Shown in pieces: positions 10,021-17,324 of a DNA stretch of 44,100 bases. The position numbers were made by a program, and so were the translations under genes. A model generated the notes under the pieces. The model was given only the letters and a program-made list of their open reading frames with translations, searched no databases and was not told the DNA's origin. The stretch's first letter is position 1. Each line of letters opens with the position of its first letter. This DNA is from an uncultured Gammaproteobacteria bacterium (GTDB lineage Bacteria; Pseudomonadota; Gammaproteobacteria; Pseudomonadales; Ketobacteraceae). The DNA is taken from contig CAJXZM010000032.1 in the NCBI GenBank assembly GCA_913063125.1, positions 1-44,100 of the forward strand. Direction: 5' to 3'.

Positions 10021-11619
10021 GTGGCACAGCATTTTAATGACATCCTCTCACTGATTCAGCAGCAAAAGTTGCACTTAACGCTCAATCAGATGGTACGAGG
10101 CATAGAAAAAGAAAGCCTACGAATTGAACCCAACGGGCATTTAGCCCAAACGCCACACCCCACAGCTCTTGGCTCAGCCCTAACACACACCTCAATCACC
10201 ACTGATTACTCTGAAGCCCTGTTAGAATTTATCACACCAACATTTACGGATGTTGATGAGATGTTAGAGCACCTAGAAAAAACCCATCGCTACACTTACC
10301 AACAACTCGACAATGAGAAACTATGGGTAAATAGCATGCCCTGTATTATGGGTGATGAAAGCAGTATCCCCATCGCAACCTTTGGCAACTCGAATGTAGG
10401 CAGAATGAAATATGTTTATCGCCTCGGTTTATGGCACCGATACGGTAAACTCATGCAAACCATCGCCGGTATCCATTACAACGTGTCCATGCCTGATGAT
10501 TTTTGGCCAGGTTACCAGAAATTGCACAATAACACTGACAGCCTGCAAGACTTTATCTCTGCACAATACTTTGGTTTGATTCGTAATTTCCAACGTTTTG
10601 TTGGTCTAGTAATTTATCTTTATGGCGCATCCCCCACCGTATGCGGCTCCTTTCTTAAAGGTCGAGATCACGGGTTAGAAAAGTTTAATGATTCTACGCT
10701 GTACCTCCCCTACGGCACATCATTGCGAATGAGCGACCTCGGCTATCAGAATGATGCTCAAGCCGGCCTCCTCATATCCTACAATTCACTCAATGAATAT
10801 GTAGCAGATTTAACCCGAGCTATCCAAACACCCCACCCTGCATACGAAACACTGGGCGTCAGAAAGAACAAGGCCGGCGGGGGCGAAGAATACCAACAAC
10901 TTAATACCAATATCCTACAAATTGAAAATGAATACTATGGCTCTATCCGCCCCAAACGTGTCGCTCGATCAGGGGAAAAACCAACCTGTGCATTAGCTAC
11001 CCGCGGTGTTGAATACATCGAAATGCGCTGCGTAGACCTTAATCCATTCGAACCTATTGGTATTTCCGCAGAGAAAATCCGCTTCCTCGATGTATTTGCC
11101 GTATTATGCTTAGTCGAACCAAGTCCAACGATTGATACCGCAGCGCAACAGGAAATTGATAACAACCAAGAAGCCATTGTCATGCAAGGGCGCAAACCAA
11201 ACCTTCAAATTCATCAAGATGGTGAGGCCGTTTGTTTTAAAAACTGGGGTCACGGATTGCTGGACAAAATGGCAAAGATTGCGACACTGATGGACGAAGC
11301 GGGCGATACGAACAATTACAGCAACGCGATTGCCAATCAGAAACAGAAAGTCGATAACCCCGAAAAAACGCCATCGGCAAAAATCATCAACACCCTCCGA
11401 GAGAACGATACGGGTTTTTATCATTTTGCCATGGAAAAAGCATTGGAACATGAAACCTACTTTCGAAATAACCCATTATCAGAAGATGATTTTAAAATCT
11501 TCCAAAAACAAAGTGCCAAAAGCCTGCAGCAACAAATTGATATTGAAAATAGTGACACTCTATCGTTTGAACAGTACTTGACGGAGTATTTCGAGAAAAA
11601 ACCCTGCGAAAACCCATAA
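10021..11619 (+). CDS. gshA: Glutamate-cysteine ligase (type 1)
   Basis: Catalyses ATP-dependent joining of glutamate and cysteine, the first and rate-limiting step of glutathione synthesis, in the cytoplasm. The 532-residue length matches the proteobacterial type-1 enzyme. The N-terminus carries the family segment RGIEKESLRIEP (about 24-35) and TDYSEALLEFITP (about 60-72). Further in are the family blocks around MPDDFWPGYQKL (about 157), YLYGASPTVCGSFLKG (about 200) and GVEYIEMRCVDLNPFEPIGI (about 330). Start is a GTG with AAGGA seven bases upstream. No operon partner is adjacent; gshB is not in this window. The polar, Lys/Gln-rich C-terminal tail is typical. Confidence 0.97.
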   Translation: MAQHFNDILSLIQQQKLHLTLNQMVRGIEKESLRIEPNGHLAQTPHPTALGSALTHTSITTDYSEALLEFITPTFTDVDEMLEHLEKTHRYTYQQLDNEKLWVNSMPCIMGDESSIPIATFGNSNVGRMKYVYRLGLWHRYGKLMQTIAGIHYNVSMPDDFWPGYQKLHNNTDSLQDFISAQYFGLIRNFQRFVGLVIYLYGASPTVCGSFLKGRDHGLEKFNDSTLYLPYGTSLRMSDLGYQNDAQAGLLISYNSLNEYVADLTRAIQTPHPAYETLGVRKNKAGGGEEYQQLNTNILQIENEYYGSIRPKRVARSGEKPTCALATRGVEYIEMRCVDLNPFEPIGISAEKIRFLDVFAVLCLVEPSPTIDTAAQQEIDNNQEAIVMQGRKPNLQIHQDGEAVCFKNWGHGLLDKMAKIATLMDEAGDTNNYSNAIANQKQKVDNPEKTPSAKIINTLRENDTGFYHFAMEKALEHETYFRNNPLSEDDFKIFQKQSAKSLQQQIDIENSDTLSFEQYLTEYFEKKPCENP

Positions 11620-11765
11620 AAAATAAATCAAAACAATAAATGTAATGTTTTGTTAAAGTTTATTAACATTTCGTGCGGTACTTTGATCATTCGCTGCTAA
11701 TCTACGTTGTAGGAATTTATGAAACGATTAATACAAAAGATAACGTGAAAAAATTCCAGGGGGTC

Positions 11766-11783
11766 GGCTAATTACGATTAGCC
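11766..11783 (+). promoter_or_regulatory. Short perfect hairpin in the rmf leader
   Basis: GGCTAAT, loop TACG, ATTAGCC, 66 bp before the rmf start. The 229-bp gap before rmf is otherwise A+T-rich and must hold the rmf promoter. RMF is induced in slow growth in other bacteria, and a structured leader would fit post-transcriptional control; that is inference. Confidence 0.4.
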
Positions 11784-11848
11784 AGAACGAAGTCTACTGT
11801 TGGTTTATTGGGGAAGTTAAATCAACAGAATACTCAGGCAGGAATAAT

Positions 11849-12067
11849 ATGAAGATCAACAGCATTGATCAGCAAGAATGGAGCATCGATACACTTAACA
11901 AAGCTTATCGCCAAGGTTACATGTTTGGTTTAAGCGGTGAGAGTTTACTCCAGTGCCCTTATAAATCTGATGTTATCGCGGCAGCTTGGGAAGCAGGCTG
12001 GAATGACGGTAACGATCAAGCTTCGGTAACACGCTGCCTTCCCGAAGAAGAAGCTGCAACTGCATAA
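11849..12067 (+). CDS. rmf: Ribosome modulation factor
   Basis: RMF binds the 30S platform and dimerises 70S ribosomes into inactive 100S particles in slow growth. The core AYRQGYMFGLSGESLLQCPY (residues 19-38) aligns with AHQRGYQAGIAGRSKEMCPY as I recall it for E. coli RMF, and AAWEAGWNDG matches the closing W-x-x-G-W segment. At 72 residues it is longer than the 55-residue E. coli protein: about 8 extra residues at the N-terminus and an acidic tail ending PEEEAATA. Start ATG follows a modest CAGG ribosome site. It stands alone, with a long leader and a strong hairpin just downstream. Confidence 0.93.
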   Translation: MKINSIDQQEWSIDTLNKAYRQGYMFGLSGESLLQCPYKSDVIAAAWEAGWNDGNDQASVTRCLPEEEAATA

Positions 12068-12111
12068 AGGTTACGAGCCAGATTCTATAGTTCAGCGTCT
12101 ATAATTCAGAC

Positions 12112-12167
12112 CCTGTAGCGGTTCATTGGTCACCGTCTTTTCAGTATAACCAATGAGCCGCTACAGG
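12112..12167 (+). terminator. Strong 19-bp hairpin downstream of rmf
   Basis: Arms 12112-12130 and 12149-12167 pair over 19 positions with one G-T, around an 18-nt loop; the left arm begins CCTGTAGCGG. It starts 44 bp after rmf. Only a short T-containing stretch follows, so it may act as terminator, 3' stabiliser or both. The rest of the gene-free interval (12168-12422) shows no gene or repeat I can support; the dsbB promoter should lie there. Confidence 0.55.
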
Positions 12168-12422
12168 TTATTCCATCACCTGCTCATTTCAGTTAGTAAA
12201 TAGTACAACGTACATTCCTCTCGATTTACATCACGAATTCTCTTACTAATCCATTCTCTCGTGCAACCTTAGCTTGATACCTTTAAGTAAATCGCTATCT
12301 ATTAAAAACTTATCTGCTAATAAAGGGTCATACTCTCAAGTACACGGCATAGAGATTAAGGTAATGGTCTATATCTGGTACACTACTGCGCAAACTTGCA
12401 GGGTCCACTTTAGGAATTTGTC

Positions 12423-12920
12423 ATGACACTACCAGCCTCAAGAATCATCAATGGATTAGGCACTCTCGGGGCTATCTGCTCTATGCTTTTTGCTTTGCTA
12501 TTTTTACAACAGTACCTTGGTCTCGAACCCTGTCCACTTTGCGTTGTTGACCGCGTATTGGTTATTTCTCTCGGCTGCATTTTCTTTATTGCCACTATCC
12601 ACAACCCTGGCATTATTGGTCAAAGAGTTTATGGATTATTAGCGACTCTTGTCGCGTTAACTGGGGTTGCCGTCTGCTGGCGTCATATATGGCTGCAAAA
12701 CTTGCCGGAAGACCTTGTTCCATCATGTGGCCCCGGGCTCGATTACATGATGGAAACCCTCCCTATTGGCGAAACACTTGAAATTATCTTTACCGCGTCA
12801 GGCGAATGCGCCGATATCCAATGGTCCTTTATCGGGTTATCAATACCCGAACTAACACTGCTGGCTTTCAATGGCTTTTTACTGCTCGCCTTGATTCAGA
12901 CCTTCAGAAAAAGTAACTAG
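12423..12920 (+). CDS. dsbB: DsbB-type disulfide bond oxidoreductase
   Basis: Inner-membrane protein that reoxidises periplasmic DsbA and passes electrons to quinone. The 165-residue length and four hydrophobic segments (about 8-30, 44-60, 69-87, 140-160) fit DsbB. The essential cysteines are present: C37 and C40 in EPCPLC, and C102 and C129 in the second periplasmic loop. Spacing is nearly that of E. coli DsbB. In P. aeruginosa the dsbB homologue dsbH sits beside algQ, the same neighbourhood as here. It could equally be called dsbH/dsbI-like; the dsbA partner is not in the window. Confidence 0.95.
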   Translation: MTLPASRIINGLGTLGAICSMLFALLFLQQYLGLEPCPLCVVDRVLVISLGCIFFIATIHNPGIIGQRVYGLLATLVALTGVAVCWRHIWLQNLPEDLVPSCGPGLDYMMETLPIGETLEIIFTASGECADIQWSFIGLSIPELTLLAFNGFLLLALIQTFRKSN

Positions 12921-12998
12921 CCTACAAAACAACCAAGTCTTATTAGATTAATTTTTCATAACCTTTTTAACATTCATAGCATTCCCCTTTATAAACAC

Positions 12999-13030
12999 GT
13001 CCAAAACGGCTTTTTTTGCCATTTTGGACG
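12999..13030 (+). terminator. Hairpin between dsbB and rsd
   Basis: CGTCCAAAACGGC and GCCATTTTGGACG pair over 13 positions with one mismatch around a T7 loop. No T-run follows. The remaining gap up to 13247 contains the rsd leader and nothing else I can identify. Confidence 0.45.
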
Positions 13031-13247
13031 ATTGTCAACCACACCTCATCATATTCATAAAATCTAACACTTGCCCCCGAATTCCTATTTGCCTATATTC
13101 GAAGTAACCGCATTGAAGCACTACAGCAACAATGTGGTCACACAAAAAAAAGAGATGCCGGTTATAACCGACATAATAATAAGCTGTGATCATGGCAACG
13201 CTGCCTGCACAACAAGTAACACGCTAGCACTTGGGAAGGGTAAAACC

Positions 13248-13724
13248 ATGCTAAAGAAAAACGAATCCAAAAATCAGCATTGGGGAAAGGTAGATCAACT
13301 GATTGAAGGGTGGTTAAAAGAAAGACAAGACCTTATTATTTTATATGTGGCCGTAGACGGGTTAAAAGAAATTGCCCCTAGCGACACTCCTATCAGTGTC
13401 AAACTAAAAGCCTTTAGCCAGATGCTGATTGACTACGTATCTGCTGGTCATTTCGAAATTTATGACGAACTCACTCAAGAAGCAGAAGAGTTCCAAGAAG
13501 ACTACAGCGAGCTAGTCACCTCAGTTTTGCCCCGCATCCAAGAATCTACTGAGTTATCTCTCGATTTTAACGATAAATACGCCAATCTTGAACTCTGCGT
13601 AGAAAGCTTTGATCAAGTTGTAACAGATCTTTCCACTCTCGGTGAAAAGATGGTCGAGCGGTTCGAGCTTGAGGATAAAATGATCGAAATATTACATACA
13701 CGGCATAGAGAACTTGTCGCATAA
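13248..13724 (+). CDS. rsd: Rsd/AlgQ anti-sigma-70 regulator
   Basis: Rsd/AlgQ binds region 4 of the housekeeping sigma factor and shifts transcription in stationary phase; AlgQ also affects alginate and virulence genes in Pseudomonas. I choose the ATG at 13248 (158 residues, like E. coli Rsd) because GGAAGGG lies seven bases ahead and the family begins with a helix like HWGKVDQLIEGWLKERQDLI. The frame stays open upstream to a TTG at 13071, but that extension has no family resemblance. The protein is all-helical and acidic. Placement between dsbB and the FKBP/algP genes matches the Pseudomonas algQ locus. Confidence 0.93.
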   Translation: MLKKNESKNQHWGKVDQLIEGWLKERQDLIILYVAVDGLKEIAPSDTPISVKLKAFSQMLIDYVSAGHFEIYDELTQEAEEFQEDYSELVTSVLPRIQESTELSLDFNDKYANLELCVESFDQVVTDLSTLGEKMVERFELEDKMIEILHTRHRELVA

Positions 13725-13726
13725 TT

Positions 13727-13752
13727 AAAAAAGGGCTTTCGAGCCCTTTTTT
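13727..13752 (+). terminator. Intrinsic terminator of rsd
   Basis: GGGCT, loop TTCG, AGCCC, with A6 before and T6 after. A textbook rho-independent terminator directly after the rsd stop; it also reads as a terminator from the other strand. Confidence 0.85.
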
Positions 13753-13799
13753 ATCATCTGTACCAAAGCGTTTTAGCCCTTTCACGCTACACTTAATTA

Positions 13800-14801
13800 A
13801 TGTGTCGTTTGATATTCATCGCAACAAACAGGGCTAGCATTTTGCGATCATTAGCAGTATTACTTTCATTTTGTGCATTACTAACAGCATGCAGTGACCC
13901 GCCATCAAAACACCTTGAGCTTACGGCACAAAGTGCCTACGCCTCTGCCATCAGCCCAGACGGAAAGTACGCCCTGGTCGGCTCTATCCTTCACGGCGGT
14001 AGCTTATGGCGCCTGAAAGATGAAGAAAAGCTCTATAATTGGAATCACAACAAAGGCCAACAAACCGCCATGTCTGCGGTTGCCTTTTCTACTGACAGCC
14101 TCTTTGCCGTCACCGCCGACAAACGCCGCATTGTTATGTGGGATATCAAAACAGGCAGGCCTAAGGGGTTCTGGGCAGCAACCGGCGGTATATTATCCCT
14201 AGCGTTATCCGATAATGGCAGTCACCTTATTGTTGGCCAAGAAAACTATTCCGCTCTCTATATTGAAACCCGAACAGGAACTATCTTACAAAAGCTTTAC
14301 CACTCTGGTGACATCAACGCTGTAGCTATCTCTGCCGATGGCTCCATTGCGGCCACAGGCTCTGAAGACGGTTCCGTTAAGGTATGGAAGCTAGGCAAGG
14401 ATGAGCCCATTCAAACTTTTCAGGTCGGTGATGACATATCCAGCGTTGCAATATCACGCAAAGGCAACCTCGTGTTCGGAGGACTCTATTACGGTACCGG
14501 CAAAATTTGGAATGCTCGAACGGGTGAGGAACTATCAACCGTGGGTTTTTCCCGGGTCACACTGTCAGCAGCCCGTTTCTCAAACAACGACAAGCAGCTC
14601 ATTACCGGCGACACCGTAAGGCGCGTTATGATTTGGAACGTAAAAACAGGCAAAGAAATACGCAAAAAAGTCGCCAGAGCCCCATCGCTATACCCGCCTT
14701 CAGGGCTTATTGTCGAAGAAGTGTCATTACAACCTGATGGCACAATTAGCGCCATTTACTCCAATGGCAGCGTTAACGTTTGGCGCAATAAAAAAGGGTA
14801 A
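13800..14801 (+). CDS. WD40-repeat lipoprotein
   Basis: A 333-residue predicted lipoprotein. The N-terminus has a hydrophobic segment (about 16-30) ending in the lipobox LLTAC, with C31 the expected lipidated residue; the next residues are SD, where the Asp at +2 may favour inner-membrane retention by the E. coli rule. The rest is a beta-propeller: repeated blocks such as VAISADGSIAATGSEDGSVK, VWKLG, MIWNVKTG and VNVWRNKKG recur about every 40 residues, giving six to seven WD40 blades. This would be a protein-interaction platform facing the periplasm; partner unknown. In the P. aeruginosa locus as I remember it, rsd/algQ and the FKBP gene are neighbours without this gene, so it looks inserted. 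Confidence 0.88.
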   Translation: MCRLIFIATNRASILRSLAVLLSFCALLTACSDPPSKHLELTAQSAYASAISPDGKYALVGSILHGGSLWRLKDEEKLYNWNHNKGQQTAMSAVAFSTDSLFAVTADKRRIVMWDIKTGRPKGFWAATGGILSLALSDNGSHLIVGQENYSALYIETRTGTILQKLYHSGDINAVAISADGSIAATGSEDGSVKVWKLGKDEPIQTFQVGDDISSVAISRKGNLVFGGLYYGTGKIWNARTGEELSTVGFSRVTLSAARFSNNDKQLITGDTVRRVMIWNVKTGKEIRKKVARAPSLYPPSGLIVEEVSLQPDGTISAIYSNGSVNVWRNKKG

Positions 14802-14823
14802 GCTTTTGCTTACCCTTTTTTAT
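14789..14823. terminator. Bidirectional terminator between WD40 and FKBP genes
   Basis: GGGTAAGC and GCTTACCC pair around TTTT, flanked by A-run and T-run on either side. The WD40 stop codon lies inside the stem. The genes converge here and share it. Confidence 0.85.
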
Positions 14824-14857
14824 TCTTTCAACCAGCAACTATCAGTGATGCAGCTGA

Positions 14858-15616
14858 TTAACTGCTTTTCTCAATAGATATCAATTCAACTTCGAAAATC
14901 AACGCTGCATTAGGGCCAATTTTACCGCCAGCACCACGAGCACCGTAAGCTAAATCTGAAGGAATAAACACTTTCCACTTATCGCCAACTTTCATAAGTT
15001 GTAGTGCTTCAGTCCACCCCTTAATAACCTGACTTACGCCAAATGTCGCAGGCTTGCCACGATCAATAGAGCTATCAAACACTGTTCCATCAATCAATGT
15101 TCCATGATAGTGCACCTGCACTTTGTCATCTTTGGCAGGTGTAACTCCCTCACCAGAAGCTAACACCTCATACTGCAAACCACTGTCTAAGGTCTTTACC
15201 CCATCACGTGCCTTGTTTGTTGCTAAGAATGCTTCGCCCGCCGCTTTGTTCTCTCCACCAGCAGTATCAGCCTTCTTCTTCATCTCTTCCATCTTACGTG
15301 TTTGCAATGCCTGTAACGTTGCAACAATTTCTTCTGGCTTTAACTTTGTTTCATTACCTTCAAAGCCATCTGAGAAACCCTTATAAAAGGTACCTAATTG
15401 CAGCTCAGACAAGTCACGCTTCATGGACTCCCCATACTTAAGGCCAATTGCATAACTGGCTTTTTCATCTTCATTGGCAAAAACTGCCGTTTCAGTACTC
15501 GCTGCGGCTTCACTAACAACCGCTGCCTCAGTAATTTCGGCAGCATTTGCCGTTTCTTCTGCTGGTTGACATGCAACTAAACCCAATGCCACTGCGGCAA
15601 TCATTATCTTCTTCAT
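14858..15616 (-). CDS. FKBP-type peptidyl-prolyl isomerase lipoprotein (Mip/FkpA-like)
   Basis: Periplasm-facing prolyl isomerase. I start at the ATG at 15616 (252 residues), which has AGGAG about six bases upstream; a GTG two codons earlier would overlap that ribosome site. The signal sequence ends in the lipobox LVAC with C16 as lipidation site. An Ala/Glu/Thr-rich linker follows (about 17-45), then the FKBP N-terminal dimerisation region with KASYAIGLKYGESMKRDL, a long charged helix, and the FKBP domain (about 155-250) with VQVHYHGTLIDGTVFDSS, QVIKGWTEAL and IPSDLAYGARGAG. It lies between rsd and algP, as in Pseudomonas, on the opposite strand from both. Confidence 0.94.
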   Translation of the reverse strand: MKKIMIAAVALGLVACQPAEETANAAEITEAAVVSEAAASTETAVFANEDEKASYAIGLKYGESMKRDLSELQLGTFYKGFSDGFEGNETKLKPEEIVATLQALQTRKMEEMKKKADTAGGENKAAGEAFLATNKARDGVKTLDSGLQYEVLASGEGVTPAKDDKVQVHYHGTLIDGTVFDSSIDRGKPATFGVSQVIKGWTEALQLMKVGDKWKVFIPSDLAYGARGAGGKIGPNAALIFEVELISIEKSS

Positions 15617-15948
15617 ATTCACTCCTGATTCTCTTCATCGACGGGCCACTGGATTATTTTATTCAGCAACATTACCGTGTTTTCTATTATATTATTTTCG
15701 TTGCTCGGCTTGGACAGCATCCTTTTGGGATTGTTCAGACAAACCTAACACGCATGTTTATTGACTTTTTTGTTATATCGCTTCGGATACTACCAGATAA
15801 TTTTGTCAGCTTCTGTACCAAAACTGGTAAAAAATTGCATTTAATTGAGGTTGTGCTATTCCAAAAAGGTAAAGGTATAGAAATTACCCAGACAACCCGT
15901 ATAATCGGTAGCTGTGTGCACAACCCAACTTAGCTGAGGAATTATTCA
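15617..15948. promoter_or_regulatory. Divergent FKBP/algP intergenic region with a perfect -10 box
   Basis: This 332-bp gap must serve both divergent genes. A perfect TATAAT lies at 15900-15905, 43 bp before the algP start; the -35 region is poor (TATAGA at 18 bp spacing). The open frames across the gap have no family resemblance and look accidental. No other structure was found. Confidence 0.4.
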
Positions 15949-17139
15949 ATGGCAGCAACAAAGATCACGGCAAAAAAGAAAGTCGCTCCAAAAAAAGCAA
16001 CAACGAAGGCAGCTCCAAAAAAAGCTTCGCCTAAAATCACCGACCCTATCATCGAATTATCAAAAGAGATTGCAAAGCTGCAAGCTCAATTAGATAAAGC
16101 AAAAGATAAGAAATTAAAAGCTGCCGAAAAAGACCTAAGCTCAGCCAGCAAAGCTCTCGCTAAAGCAACAAAAGCAACCGCTACCGCTAAAGCTAAAGCT
16201 AAAGCCGCTGCAACTAAAGTAAAAACCAAGAAAACAGCCGCATCAGAAAAAGCACTAGCTACCGCTAAAGCGGCTGTTGAAAAGCAGACGGAAGCATTAA
16301 ATGCTGCCAAAGCACTGACAGCGCCAGCTAAAAGTAGCATATCTGCCCTTAAAGATGCCGCATCTCGACAAGCTCGCATTGCGAAAGCCGTTGCAGCTAT
16401 AGAGAAAGAGTTTGCAAGTGAAGATGCCGCTGCTGTCAAAAAAGCCGCTGCCGCTGCAAAAGTTCAAGCACTAAAAGATGCTGAAGTCCAAAAGAAAGCA
16501 GATGCTAAAGCGAAAGTAGCCGCTCAAAAAGCTGCTGCCGCTCAAAAGGCCGCAGACAAGAAAGCCGCCGCAAAAGCAAAAGCCGCCGCTCAAAAAGCTG
16601 CCATTGCAGATAAGAAAAAACAAGCCGCCGCTAAGAAAAAGGAAGCTGCAGCAAAGAAGAAAGAAGCAGTAGCAGCCAAGAAAGCCGGTAAAAAGGCACC
16701 AGCAAAAGCCGCTCCTAAGAAAGCTGAGAAAAAAGCAGTCAAGGAAGTAGCAAAAAAGAGCACCAAAAAAGCCGCCGCTAAACCTGCTGCCGTAAAAGCT
16801 GCTAAAAAAGCAACGGTAAAAGCTACCCCGAAGGCAAAAGCTGAACCAAAGAAGAAAGCAGAAGCTAAACCTGCCGCTAAAAAGGCAGTGTCAAAAAAGG
16901 CTGCAGCCCCTAAAAAAGCTGCGCCAGTAGCCAAGCCGGAAGCTAAGGTTGAAGCTAAGCCTGCTCCTAAACCGGTTGTAGCAAAGGTTGAAGCTCCAGT
17001 AGCCCCTGCACCTAAAGCAGCCACTCCTGCACCGGTTGTTGAAGCCAAAGTTGTTGAAGCCAAACCTGTAGAAGCCAAGCCTATCGTGGCTCCGACTGAA
17101 GCTGGGCGTAGCTTGTTCAATCCTAACAGTGACGCATAA
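15949..17139 (+). CDS. algP: AlgP-like histone H1-like Lys/Ala-rich protein
   Basis: A 396-residue protein made almost entirely of Lys, Ala, Pro, Glu and Val, like eukaryotic histone H1 tails. In Pseudomonas AlgP is a DNA-binding regulator of alginate genes. The first 30 residues are already basic (KKKVAPKKATTKAAPKK). Residues about 35-120 have heptad-like helical character (ISKEIAKLQAQLDKAKDKK), then come long KAAAKAK/AAQKAA tracts and a C-terminal PxK/PAP-rich part ending in GRSLFNPNSDA. The repetitive DNA makes the length likely to vary between strains. The symbol rests on composition plus position beside FKBP and the ABC-F gene; sequence identity is not meaningful in such a protein. Confidence 0.85.
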   Translation: MAATKITAKKKVAPKKATTKAAPKKASPKITDPIIELSKEIAKLQAQLDKAKDKKLKAAEKDLSSASKALAKATKATATAKAKAKAAATKVKTKKTAASEKALATAKAAVEKQTEALNAAKALTAPAKSSISALKDAASRQARIAKAVAAIEKEFASEDAAAVKKAAAAAKVQALKDAEVQKKADAKAKVAAQKAAAAQKAADKKAAAKAKAAAQKAAIADKKKQAAAKKKEAAAKKKEAVAAKKAGKKAPAKAAPKKAEKKAVKEVAKKSTKKAAAKPAAVKAAKKATVKATPKAKAEPKKKAEAKPAAKKAVSKKAAAPKKAAPVAKPEAKVEAKPAPKPVVAKVEAPVAPAPKAATPAPVVEAKVVEAKPVEAKPIVAPTEAGRSLFNPNSDA

Positions 17140-17147
17140 GTGAGTTA

Positions 17148-17206
17148 GCGCCTCCAAAAGAGGCGCATAAAAAAAGGGTGGCGATTTTGCCACCCTTTTT
17201 TTATGC
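17148..17206 (+). terminator. Double terminator after algP
   Basis: Hairpin 1 is GCGCCT/AGGCGC (17148-17166). Hairpin 2 is a perfect 18-bp stem (17165-17182 with 17189-17206) whose core is GGGTGGC, loop GATTTT, GCCACCC, flanked by A7 and T7. The two share bases 17165-17166, so they compete at the junction. Strong in both directions. Confidence 0.88.
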
Positions 17207-17324
17207 CTATCAACCTGCCTACAAGAATTCCTGTACACTAGCGGCCCAGCGCACAGTCAAATTACCCATTTCACTGTCAGTTCTATTATCCGCCCCATGT
17301 TTTAAGCAGTTAAACGGTTACTCT

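Noticed and set aside
13071-13247. Upstream extension of the rsd frame from a TTG
   Set aside because: It has no Rsd resemblance, and a well-placed ribosome site precedes the ATG at 13248, which gives the family length.
13071-13247. Possible small gene or RNA in the rsd leader
   Set aside because: Apart from the hairpin at 12999-13030 I see no promoter-terminator pair or structured RNA.
15547-15933. Open frame of 128 codons between the FKBP gene and algP
   Set aside because: It begins within the FKBP gene on the opposite strand, has no recognisable domain and covers the divergent promoter region.
16590-17120. Long Ala/Phe-rich open frame on the minus strand inside algP
   Set aside because: It is the mirror of the Lys/Ala codon repeats of algP (AAA and GCT read backward as TTT and AGC); no ribosome site or family resemblance.
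17178-17324. Upstream extension of the ABC-F frame
   Set aside because: It would begin inside the algP terminator; the ATG at 17325 gives the expected 637 residues.
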